The notes under the pieces: model-generated
Told to the model about the DNA's origin: nothing
Seen by the model: only the letters and a program-made list of their open reading frames with translations
The model's database searches: none
Program-made: the position numbers and the translations under genes
Origin: Ignavibacteriales bacterium
Lineage (GTDB): Bacteria > Bacteroidota > Ignavibacteria > Ignavibacteriales > Ignavibacteriaceae
NCBI GenBank assembly: GCA_016700155.1
Contig: CP065001.1
Span: 2,604,001 to 2,668,000 of the forward strand
Length of the DNA: 64,000 nucleotides
Direction of reading: 5' to 3'
In this document: positions 6,899-14,652 of the stretch, piece after piece
Position numbering within the stretch: the first letter of the stretch is position 1
Layout: every line of letters begins with the position of its first letter

Positions 6899-6962
6899 AT
6901 TTTTGTGTGCCAAAACTAATATAATTTGTTGTGCTTTGCAAGAATCCGGTTTGGAAAAATTA

Positions 6963-8279
6963 TTATTCCTTTACACTCTCGCTAAAATTTTTTGTGGTTG
7001 AGTAAACTTTAAATTGAACCATCTTCTGCCTCAATTTTTTTATCAGTTCAAAATTTAGTTCTTCGAATTCAAGTTTATCACCAGGATTAAGTATCCTGCC
7101 GCTTCGATAAGCAACAAAACCGGAAACAGTATTATACTCATCAGATTCAGGCAGGTTAATATTAAATACTTCATTGAAATCTTCTATGAACATTGATCCC
7201 AACACATAGTATTCGCCGGTTTTTAGTCTATTATATTCTGGTAGTTCTGATTTTGTATTATCACCTAGCTTGCCTACAATTTCTTCGATGATATCTTCCA
7301 TTGTTATTACTCCTTCTGTACCGCCGTATTCATCTGTAACAATTGCAAGACGTTCACCACGCTTTTGCATCTCTTTCAGTATCTCAGATATCAGTTTTGT
7401 TTCCGGAATAAAATATACAGGGCGAATTAATTTTTTAAAATCGATTTCGTCTTTACTCAAAATTACTTTCATCAGATCTTTTGTGTGAATTGAACCCACG
7501 ATATTATCGCTTGTTTCTTCAAATGCAGGAATCACAGAGTGACCGGATTTAAGAACTTCATTTACAAGATTTTCATTTTGCTCAGAAATATCAATCGCTA
7601 TCATATCTGTGCGAGGTATCATAACTTCATTAGCACGCAGATCAGTGAACTCAAAAATATTGTTAATGATTTCATGTTCTGTTTTATCTATTGCCCCGGA
7701 CTTAACTCCTTCGGATAAAATAATCCGTATTTCATCTTCTGAAAGTCTTGATTGTGAAAAATTTGTTCTTTCACGGAACAACATCAAAAATAAATTACTC
7801 ACAAAGGTTACATACTTTACAGGCAGGTACATTAAAGCAGATAATAGCAGAAGGGTTTTTACTGATTTTCTTCCTATACTATCTGAGTATTTAAATCCAA
7901 GCGCTTTAGGGATCAGTATTCCACAGGTAAGAATAAAAAATGATGAAATTGAAATCGAAATAAAAAAGGTTATAAGCAATTGGTTTATTAATCCTATACC
8001 GTAATCAGATAGAAATGTTTCAGAATAATATCCCGCTAACAAAAAAGTTATAACAACATTGATAAGATGAAGCAGTGTTGTACTTACCTGAAGCGTTCCG
8101 AAAAATGCTTCGGGGTTTGCCTGAATTTTTTTGAATGAAACTGTTAACTTTTCTCCCCTCTCTTCCATTTCTTCAATTTTATTTGCACCGAATGATGCAA
8201 TGGCAACTTCAGATGCCGATAACATTGCTATGGCAATAAGATCAATTACAAAAAATATTATAAGCAGGGTTGTATCCAT
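6963..8279 (-). CDS. CNNM/CorC-HlyC family membrane transporter
   Basis: The 438-residue protein has the three-part layout of the hemolysin-C/CNNM family. A DUF21 membrane domain with about four hydrophobic helices spans residues 1-190. It is followed by a pair of CBS domains (about 210-335, including VMIPRTDMIAIDIS and RGERLAIVTDEYGGTEGVIT). A C-terminal CorC/HlyC domain lies at about 350-430 (GEYYVLGSMFIEDFN, NTVSGFVAYRSGRIL). Relatives are linked to magnesium or cobalt efflux and to membrane integrity; the hemolysin label is historical. The gene is single, minus strand, with its stop 64 bases from the tRNA. The substrate is not determinable here. Confidence 0.85.
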   Translation of the reverse strand: MDTTLLIIFFVIDLIAIAMLSASEVAIASFGANKIEEMEERGEKLTVSFKKIQANPEAFFGTLQVSTTLLHLINVVITFLLAGYYSETFLSDYGIGLINQLLITFFISISISSFFILTCGILIPKALGFKYSDSIGRKSVKTLLLLSALMYLPVKYVTFVSNLFLMLFRERTNFSQSRLSEDEIRIILSEGVKSGAIDKTEHEIINNIFEFTDLRANEVMIPRTDMIAIDISEQNENLVNEVLKSGHSVIPAFEETSDNIVGSIHTKDLMKVILSKDEIDFKKLIRPVYFIPETKLISEILKEMQKRGERLAIVTDEYGGTEGVITMEDIIEEIVGKLGDNTKSELPEYNRLKTGEYYVLGSMFIEDFNEVFNINLPESDEYNTVSGFVAYRSGRILNPGDKLEFEELNFELIKKLRQKMVQFKVYSTTKNFSESVKE

Positions 8280-8410
8280 CTCTTTGACTGATTATTTAAA
8301 TATCTGCAGCAATAATAATGAATTTTTTCTTTTGTTTTAATCTCATTTACGGCTGATTGATTGACTTCCATTTATTAAATTCAATTATCAAAAATAAATT
8401 TTGTTATAAT

Positions 8411-8752
8411 GTGAAACCTATACAGATAAAAATTGAAGAAAAAAAAATTCTTATCATTAAATGGGATGAGAGTTTACAATCGAAAATATCTTTAAAATAC
8501 CTTAGGGACGAATGTCCCTGCGCCGGTTGTAAAGGTGAAACAATTTTATTACACACATACCGCCCGCCTAAGCCGACTATGTTTTCACCGGAAATGTACC
8601 TGATAAAAAATATTGAAGTCGTTGGTGATTACGCAGTGCAAATAACATGGAAAGATGGTCACAATACCGGAATTTATACCTGGGATTATCTTCGTCAGCT
8701 TGAGAAAGACCAGGATGACAACAAGAATCAAAACTATGATACTTTACTTTGA
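8411..8752 (+). CDS. DUF971 family protein
   Basis: The protein carries the DUF971 (gamma-butyrobetaine hydroxylase N-terminal-like) pattern: IIKWDES, YLRDECPCAGCKGE with three cysteines, and VQITWKDGHNTGIYTWDYLRQL. These stand-alone small proteins are linked to iron-sulphur or metal handling, but the biochemical role is unsettled. No ATG is available at the front. I use GTG at 8411 (113 residues) because the domain starts right after it; TTG at 8357 would add 18 residues. The stop overlaps the next start (TGATG), so it is coupled with the rRNA methyltransferase gene. Confidence 0.8.
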   Translation: MKPIQIKIEEKKILIIKWDESLQSKISLKYLRDECPCAGCKGETILLHTYRPPKPTMFSPEMYLIKNIEVVGDYAVQITWKDGHNTGIYTWDYLRQLEKDQDDNKNQNYDTLL

Positions 8753-9516
8753 TGCTAACAAATAATGAAATTAAATATTATTCATCACTGCTTCAGAAAA
8801 AATTCCGGCAGCAGGAAAAAAAATTTATTTTTGAAGGATTAAAAATCGTTGAAGAAGGACTGAACTCTGATTTCAAATGTGAGGTTGTTTTACTGACACA
8901 TGCTTTTGTTGAAAGTAATCATGAAATTTTATCCTCACTTTCAAAAAAGAAAATTCGCGCAGAAGTTTTAAAAGAAGAACAATTCAGGAAACTTTCTGAT
9001 ACTGAATCCCCGCAAGGGATAGCTGCTGTATTTAATTTTTTCAAGCCTGATTATTCATCAGATAAAATCCTAAAAGAGAACTTAATTATTTACCTTGATA
9101 ACATTTCAGATCCCGGCAACCTGGGAACAATTATTCGTACAGCAGATTGGTTTGGTGTAAAAATTATTTTATTAAGCCCGGATTGCGTTGAACTTTATAA
9201 TCCAAAAGTTATAAGAGCAAGCATGGGTTCAATTTTCCATCTGGATATAATAGAAGATTTTAGAATACCCAAATTAAAATCACTTTCAGAAAAATTTAAA
9301 ATTATCCTGACTGACACCTTCGGAAAGAACTTATATGAGGTCAATTTTCCCGAGAATAAAATCTTAGTATTCAGCAATGAGGGAAACGGACCTTCACTCG
9401 AAATTCAGGAAATTGCTTATGAAAGAATAACTATACCAAAGTACGGTAACGCCGAATCATTAAATGTTGCAAGTGCCGCAGCGGTAGTGCTGAGTCAAAT
9501 ATTGGGTACGAACTGA
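8752..9516 (+). CDS. SpoU/TrmH-family RNA 2'-O-methyltransferase
   Basis: The 254-residue enzyme transfers a methyl group from S-adenosylmethionine to a ribose 2'-hydroxyl in RNA, most likely 23S rRNA. An N-terminal substrate-binding domain (residues 1-90) precedes the trefoil-knot SPOUT domain. Its three motifs are visible: NISDPGNLGTIIRTADWFG, PKVIRASMGSIFHL and ESLNVASAAAVVLSQI. The ATG at 8752 overlaps the stop of the DUF971 gene. Length is normal for RlmB-like enzymes. The exact nucleotide cannot be assigned from sequence. Confidence 0.88.
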   Translation: MLTNNEIKYYSSLLQKKFRQQEKKFIFEGLKIVEEGLNSDFKCEVVLLTHAFVESNHEILSSLSKKKIRAEVLKEEQFRKLSDTESPQGIAAVFNFFKPDYSSDKILKENLIIYLDNISDPGNLGTIIRTADWFGVKIILLSPDCVELYNPKVIRASMGSIFHLDIIEDFRIPKLKSLSEKFKIILTDTFGKNLYEVNFPENKILVFSNEGNGPSLEIQEIAYERITIPKYGNAESLNVASAAAVVLSQILGTN

Positions 9517-9559
9517 TTGGAGGATTATTTTTTAGTTCTTTACAATTTGCATTTCACAA

Positions 9560-11206
9560 TTACAATATCTCTTTAGCCCGCTTTAATGCTTCATCTATAT
9601 TCGAGTGAATATTTTTTTCACCGATCATTTTCAACAGACCGGAATTTTCAAAAGCGATTAATGGTTGTGCATGTACTCCTGAAAAAATTACTTCAGTTCC
9701 ATTTTTTCTTGATGAATGAAGAATATCTTCAAGTACATGTAAACCTGTTGAATCAATTGCGGGAACATTCCGCATCCTTATGATCATAATCTTTGGAGGA
9801 TTTTCTATTTGTACGACTGCTTCTTTAAACTTCTCTACTGCGCCAAAAAAGAATGGTCCGTTAATTTCATATACTTCAACACCGTCTGGTACATTCTTTT
9901 TGTCAATTGCCATGTTGTCTGTTACTTCATCTTCATCATTAAGTTCACGAGTAACAACACCGACATTTGTAACCATTGCCATTCTTCGCATAAATAAAAA
10001 TACTGCGAGCACCATTCCGATTTCAATCGCAACGGTCAAATCAATAATCACAGTTAAGCCGAATGTAGTAAGTAATACAACGACATCACTTCTTGGACTT
10101 TTCAATAAACTCCTGAACGTTCTCCACTCACTCATATTGTAAGCAACAATAACAAGTACTGCAGCTAGAGTCGCAAGCGGAATTAATTCGGCAAGTTTTC
10201 CAAAGAATAACATTATTAATAATAAAACTATTGCGTGAACCATTCCCGCTACAGGGGTTCTTCCGCCGTTTTTAATATTAGTCGCAGTCCGTGCAATAGC
10301 GCCTGTTGCAGGTATTCCACCGAACAACGGTGTGACAATGTTTGCTACACCCTGTGCAACAAGTTCCATATTTGATCTGTGTTTGCCGCCTATCATACCA
10401 TCCGCTACAACTGCAGATAGAAGTGATTCGATTGCTGCTAACAATGCGATTGTTGTTGCCGGTTGAATTAAATTTTTAATTGTTGCAAAGTCAATAGTAA
10501 ATCCGGTTGGTGCAGGTATTGATGACGGGATTGAATCAAACCTGCTTCCGATAGTTTCAACGGGCCAATGAAAGAAATATACAATTGCGGTTGTAACAAT
10601 TAAGGCGACCAATGAACCGGGAATTTTTCTTGATACTTTCGACCAGAACATCATTATAAATAATGCAATGACGGCTATACTAATCGAATAATAATTTATA
10701 GTTCCGAAGTGATTAGCGTATGCGAAACATTTCTCAATGAAGTCTGCTGGAACTTCCTCCATTGTTAAGCCGAAAAGATCTCTTATTTGTGATGAAAAGA
10801 TTATGACAGCTATGCCGCTTGTAAATCCTACTACTACTGGATGAGGAATGAATTTTATTACAGAGCCAAATCTTACCAACCCCATAATCACAAGTATGAC
10901 GCCTGCCATTACAGTTGAAATGATCAAACCATTCAATCCATAATTCTGAACTATGGAATAGACTATAACAACAAATGCACCGGTAGGTCCGCCAATTTGT
11001 ACGCGGCTTCCGCCAAGTGCGGAAATAATAAAGCCGGCAATTACGGCTGTGATTAATCCTTTTTCCGGTGATACTCCTGAAGCTATCGCAAACGCGATTG
11101 CAAGAGGTAGTGCAACAATTCCAACTATAACTCCGGCAGTAAGGTCGGAAAGGAATTGTTGTTTTGTATAGCCTTTAAGAGTTGTTAGCAGTTTTGGTTT
11201 TAACAT
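9560..11206 (-). CDS. SulP/SLC26-family anion transporter with STAS domain
   Basis: The 548-residue protein has a long hydrophobic region with ten or more membrane helices (residues about 15-420) containing the family patterns GIVALPLAIAFAIASG and GGIPATGAIARTATNIKNGG. It is followed by a cytoplasmic STAS domain (about 440-545) with MRNVPAIDSTGLHVLEDI. SulP proteins carry sulfate, bicarbonate or dicarboxylates, usually with sodium or protons; the substrate here is unknown. It is a single minus-strand gene, convergent with the rRNA methyltransferase gene. Confidence 0.88.
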   Translation of the reverse strand: MLKPKLLTTLKGYTKQQFLSDLTAGVIVGIVALPLAIAFAIASGVSPEKGLITAVIAGFIISALGGSRVQIGGPTGAFVVIVYSIVQNYGLNGLIISTVMAGVILVIMGLVRFGSVIKFIPHPVVVGFTSGIAVIIFSSQIRDLFGLTMEEVPADFIEKCFAYANHFGTINYYSISIAVIALFIMMFWSKVSRKIPGSLVALIVTTAIVYFFHWPVETIGSRFDSIPSSIPAPTGFTIDFATIKNLIQPATTIALLAAIESLLSAVVADGMIGGKHRSNMELVAQGVANIVTPLFGGIPATGAIARTATNIKNGGRTPVAGMVHAIVLLLIMLFFGKLAELIPLATLAAVLVIVAYNMSEWRTFRSLLKSPRSDVVVLLTTFGLTVIIDLTVAIEIGMVLAVFLFMRRMAMVTNVGVVTRELNDEDEVTDNMAIDKKNVPDGVEVYEINGPFFFGAVEKFKEAVVQIENPPKIMIIRMRNVPAIDSTGLHVLEDILHSSRKNGTEVIFSGVHAQPLIAFENSGLLKMIGEKNIHSNIDEALKRAKEIL

Positions 11207-11212
11207 TTTTAA

Positions 11213-11250
11213 TTCACCACTAAGACACTAAGTTCACTTAGATTCACTAA
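11213..11250 (+). repeat. ACTAAG-type intergenic repeat, copy 1
   Basis: The sequence just upstream of the SulP gene is built of ACTAAG/CTTAG words (ACCACTAAGACACTAAG and so on). The reverse complement of a related stretch occurs at about 25636-25672. Such relic repeats are dispersed between genes; no function is apparent. Confidence 0.5.
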
Positions 11251-11265
11251 GAGTAATTCAAAAAA

Positions 11266-11287
11266 AAGACGCTCATATGAGCGTCTT
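11266..11287 (-). terminator. Intrinsic terminator downstream of fabF
   Basis: AAGACGCTCA at 11266-11275 pairs perfectly with TGAGCGTCTT at 11278-11287. On the minus strand the hairpin runs straight into seven T residues, 28 bases after the fabF stop. Confidence 0.85.
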
Positions 11288-11314
11288 AAATTTAACTTAA
11301 ATAGTAATACAAAA

Positions 11315-12574
11315 TCAGTCTTCATATTTTTTGAAAATGACAGATGTATTATGTCCGCCAAATCCGAATGCGTTACTCAATGCAATTTTGATATCACGTT
11401 TTTGCGGTTTGTTAAACGTATAATTTAAATCACACTCAGGGTCAGGATTTTTGAAATTGATCGTAGGCGGAACCATTCCATTTTTAATTGCAAGTATTGA
11501 AGCTATGCCTTCAACAGCACCGGCTGCACCAAGTAAGTGTCCTGTCATACTTTTTGTTGATGATAAATTCATCTTGTAAGCATTCTCACCAAAAAGTTTT
11601 TTGATTGCTTTTGTTTCAGCAATATCACCAAGAGGTGTCGATGTACCATGCATGTTTATATAATCTATATCTTCCGCTTTTATATCTGCAGTCTGAATTG
11701 CCATTTCCATAGCGAGCAAAGCACCGATACCTTCAGGATGAGGTGCAGTGATATGATGGGCATCTGCAGATAGTCCGAAACCAATAACTTCCGCATAAAT
11801 CTTTGCACCACGGTTTAAAGCATGTTCAAGTTCTTCAAGAACAACAGTTCCGGAACCATCACCCATTACAAATCCATCTCTTGTTGAATCGAACGGACGG
11901 CTTGCTGTTTCCGGTTCATCATTTCTTTCTGATAAAGCTCTTGATGCATTAAAACCAGCGATACCAATTTCATTCACACCAGCTTCACTTCCGCCGCTGA
12001 CAATTACATCTGCTAATCCATTTTGAATTAATAAACATGAATCTATCATGTTATTATTTGCTGTTGCACAGGCGGATACTATACAATAATTCGGACCGCG
12101 AAATCCATACTGCATAGAAATATGTCCGGCGGCAATATCGGGTATCAACATCGGGATAAAGAAAGGTGAAACTCTTTTCGGTCCATCTTTATCATTCACT
12201 AAAGATTGTTCATAGAAAGTCTGCATTCCTCCAATACCGCTTCCGAAAATTACTCCGATTCTTGATCGCTCACTGTCGGATAAAGTATCGGTTTTTATTC
12301 CTGAATCTTTTACTGCTTCAACTGTAGAAGCAAGGGCGTATTGTGCGTATGGGTCTAGTCTTCTTGCAGTTTTTTTATCCATATAATTTGCCGCTTCAAA
12401 ACCTTTAAGCTCACAGGCAAATTTTGTTGTTACTCGCGATGTATCAAATCCTTTTATCAACGCACAGCCGCTTACAGAATTCATCATGCTGTTCCAGAAT
12501 TCATCTGCTGAAAGTCCTATTGGAGTCATTGCACCGATTCCGGTTATAACAACTCTTTTTTTATTTATGGGCAT
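11315..12574 (-). CDS. fabF: 3-oxoacyl-[acyl-carrier-protein] synthase II
   Basis: The 419-residue enzyme condenses malonyl-ACP with a growing acyl-ACP in type II fatty-acid elongation. The Cys-His-His triad is complete: Cys169 in VSACATANN, His309 in NMHGTSTPLGD and His346 in SMTGHLLGAAGAVE. The start VVITGIGAMTPIG and the end LSNAFGFGGHN are typical. Length is normal. Unlike many genomes there is no acpP gene directly upstream; the nearest upstream gene on the strand is a GNAT acetyltransferase 144 bases away. A good terminator follows. Confidence 0.95.
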   Translation of the reverse strand: MPINKKRVVITGIGAMTPIGLSADEFWNSMMNSVSGCALIKGFDTSRVTTKFACELKGFEAANYMDKKTARRLDPYAQYALASTVEAVKDSGIKTDTLSDSERSRIGVIFGSGIGGMQTFYEQSLVNDKDGPKRVSPFFIPMLIPDIAAGHISMQYGFRGPNYCIVSACATANNNMIDSCLLIQNGLADVIVSGGSEAGVNEIGIAGFNASRALSERNDEPETASRPFDSTRDGFVMGDGSGTVVLEELEHALNRGAKIYAEVIGFGLSADAHHITAPHPEGIGALLAMEMAIQTADIKAEDIDYINMHGTSTPLGDIAETKAIKKLFGENAYKMNLSSTKSMTGHLLGAAGAVEGIASILAIKNGMVPPTINFKNPDPECDLNYTFNKPQKRDIKIALSNAFGFGGHNTSVIFKKYED

Positions 12575-12718
12575 ACATTTTCCTTCTGTTTGAAAATTAT
12601 CGTGTCAAAAATATGGAATAAGCGTATAAGGTCAAAAGCAGTTTAGGGGTAGAAATAAGGAGTAAGAAGAAAGTAGTCAGAAGTAAGCAGTGATTAATTT
12701 TAGGGAAGTTTTTGAATA

Positions 12719-13189
12719 TTAAAATTTATCTTCCGTTAATCTGAATACTATCCAGTCATTCATAGGTTTTGCGTCAAGTGATTTATAAAAATCAATTGCA
12801 CTTTTATTCCAGTCAAGTACAACCCACTCCACCCGTTTGCATTTTCTTTGCTTAGCGATTGAGATAACTTCTTCCAAAAGTTTTTTGCCAATACCCTTTC
12901 CACGAAATACAGGACGAACGTATAAATCTTCAAGATAAATTCCGGGACTTGCCTTGAATGTTGAAAAGTTATGAAAGAAAATTGCCTGTCCAGCCGGTTG
13001 ATTTTCATATTCAGCGATTATCACTTCGGCATATTTGTGTTCTCCAAAAAGAACTTCTTTTAAATTCGTTTCATTAGTAGTAACCTCATCAAGTAACTTT
13101 TCATACTCAGCCAGTTCATTAATAAGTGACAAGATCAAAGGTACATCCGCAGCAACTGCATTTCTGATTTTTATTTTCGGTTCATTCAT
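12719..13189 (-). CDS. GNAT N-acetyltransferase, diamine acetyltransferase-like
   Basis: The 156-residue protein shows the GNAT fold. It has IRNAVAADVPLILSLINELAEYE at the start, a strand IYLEDLYVRP, and the acetyl-CoA loop FRGKGIGKKLL at about residues 95-105. WVVLDWNKSAIDFYKSLDA follows near the end. The combination resembles spermidine/spermine and thialysine acetyltransferases (SSAT group). The substrate is not certain. It is the last gene of a minus-strand run: only six bases separate it from the DUF3298 gene upstream. Confidence 0.85.
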   Translation of the reverse strand: MNEPKIKIRNAVAADVPLILSLINELAEYEKLLDEVTTNETNLKEVLFGEHKYAEVIIAEYENQPAGQAIFFHNFSTFKASPGIYLEDLYVRPVFRGKGIGKKLLEEVISIAKQRKCKRVEWVVLDWNKSAIDFYKSLDAKPMNDWIVFRLTEDKF

Positions 13190-13195
13190 AAAAAA

Positions 13196-13915
13196 CTATT
13201 CTACATCAAAAGGAAGATTTGGTTTCAGGTACTCCTTAATTTTATCGAAAGCAATTTGAACTTCAATTTCACCCATTGCGTATGAGGCTATTTCATAAGG
13301 ATCAAATTGAAGTACAAGATAACCGGGAACTATAAAAAAATCCTGCTCAGGTAAAATATAAATTGAATCTTCAAACATCCCGACATCAACCAAAGTTTCT
13401 GCTTTAAAATCTTCTAATATTTGAAGCCGCGTTATCTCAGACAGTTCACTCAGTTTTTGTTCATCAAAAATATTTGTAAGTGATATTACCTCTCCTGTAG
13501 AGGCACTTATGTTGAAAGAATATAATGCATAATTACCATGCGCTCCGCCTGTGTATTCGTAAATAAACTGCTGAATACAAATAAATTTTTGTGAATTGTA
13601 CCTGACATTGAAACTGCATTCATAAGTGAACCCGATCTCCTTGTCACAATCATCAATATTTAGCCATTCAGGTGAATCAAGGAATTCAATTTTAAGAAAA
13701 GAGTTTATCTTTTCTTGCACCGACTTATTATTCATTCCTTGAATTACAGGATACTTTATGGAGACTGTGCAAAGTGAATCTTCTGAAGAGTAAAATACAG
13801 CTTCACTTTTTATAGTTAATGAATCTGAAATCACACCTGCTGCAGCACTGAGCCGGCAGGCTGCTATCAGTGTCATGATAGTCATGATCCATACTGATTT
13901 AATAATTATTTTCAT
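13196..13915 (-). CDS. Exported DUF3298 (RsiV-like) protein
   Basis: The 239-residue product begins with a signal-type segment (MKIIIKSVWIMTIMTLIAAC). It then shows the DUF4163/DUF3298 layout: QFIYEYTGGAHGNYALYSFNI in the middle and LQFDPYEIASYAMGEIEVQI at the end. The same pair of domains occurs in RsiV, a lysozyme-sensing anti-sigma factor, and in many exported proteins of unknown role. No sigma-factor gene lies nearby, so the RsiV role should not be assumed. It lies between PAP2 and GNAT genes in an apparent operon. Confidence 0.75.
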   Translation of the reverse strand: MKIIIKSVWIMTIMTLIAACRLSAAAGVISDSLTIKSEAVFYSSEDSLCTVSIKYPVIQGMNNKSVQEKINSFLKIEFLDSPEWLNIDDCDKEIGFTYECSFNVRYNSQKFICIQQFIYEYTGGAHGNYALYSFNISASTGEVISLTNIFDEQKLSELSEITRLQILEDFKAETLVDVGMFEDSIYILPEQDFFIVPGYLVLQFDPYEIASYAMGEIEVQIAFDKIKEYLKPNLPFDVE

Positions 13916-13949
13916 TTGAACCTCACAAAGAGATTATTTTTTTTTCATC

Positions 13950-14510
13950 TTACGCTGTTTTTTTCTTGTTGATTAAGACTTCAAGTTTCAGCAGCCCAAT
14001 CCCGAACAGGTAACCAAGGGCACTTCCGATTACAGCTCCGCCGATTATATCGGAAGGATAATGAAGACCAAGATACACTCTTGACAGAGCAACCAGCGAC
14101 GCAGTAACAAATAGAATCCATTTCAATTTTGGAAATAATAGATAAAAGAAAAATGCCGCGGCAAAGTTATTTAATGCATGGTTTGAAGGAAATGAAAAAG
14201 TTCCTGTACAGCCAAGCGGCGTTATAACATCGGTAAGAATATCACAAGGTCGCGGACGTTGAAAAAATTCTTTTAGTATTCTGTATCCAAGCTGATCTGA
14301 AATGACGATGAGAAGTATGATCCCCACGACGGCAAGTTTACCTTTGAGTCCTCCTTTGAAGAACGAAATTCCCAATAAGACTACATACGCGATATACCAG
14401 TTATTAACATTCGTAATTATCGAAAAAAATTTATCCAGAAATCCAGTGGACAATGAATGATTAAAAAAATAGAAGACTGTTAAGTCTGCCTGGTATAAAA
14501 AATCCGTCAT
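13950..14510 (-). CDS. PAP2-superfamily membrane phosphatase
   Basis: The 186-residue protein has five or six hydrophobic helices and all three PAP2 catalytic motifs: KEFFQRPRP (K-x6-RP), FPSNHAL (PSxH), and SRVYLGLHYPSD (SR-x5-H-x3-D). Such enzymes remove phosphate from lipid phosphates, for instance phosphatidic acid or undecaprenyl pyrophosphate. It heads a minus-strand run with the DUF3298 gene 34 bases downstream, and is divergent from the histidine kinase gene. The substrate cannot be fixed from sequence. Confidence 0.88.
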   Translation of the reverse strand: MTDFLYQADLTVFYFFNHSLSTGFLDKFFSIITNVNNWYIAYVVLLGISFFKGGLKGKLAVVGIILLIVISDQLGYRILKEFFQRPRPCDILTDVITPLGCTGTFSFPSNHALNNFAAAFFFYLLFPKLKWILFVTASLVALSRVYLGLHYPSDIIGGAVIGSALGYLFGIGLLKLEVLINKKKTA

Positions 14511-14652
14511 AAAATTTTCCTTTAAGCATGTGCAATCTATATAAAAATCAGATAGAGGACATAAGTTTTTTTCGATCTCTAAGTTGAAAAAGAATTCTGT
14601 AATTAAACCCGATTTTTTCTTATGTTGTACATGAAAATTGAGGCTCTGAATA

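Noticed and set aside
6676..6924. 82-residue plus-strand frame across the tRNA
   Set aside because: Its sequence WLWDSNPRPADYKSAALP is the well-known false protein read from the antisense of a tRNA gene.
12625..12715. Purine-rich AGTAAG stretch as a regulatory element
   Set aside because: It is low-complexity DNA without symmetry or a match elsewhere; I see no reason to call it functional.
13196..13915. RsiV anti-sigma factor
   Set aside because: The domain matches, but there is no membrane-inserted anti-sigma head and no sigma-factor gene nearby, so only the DUF3298 name is supported.
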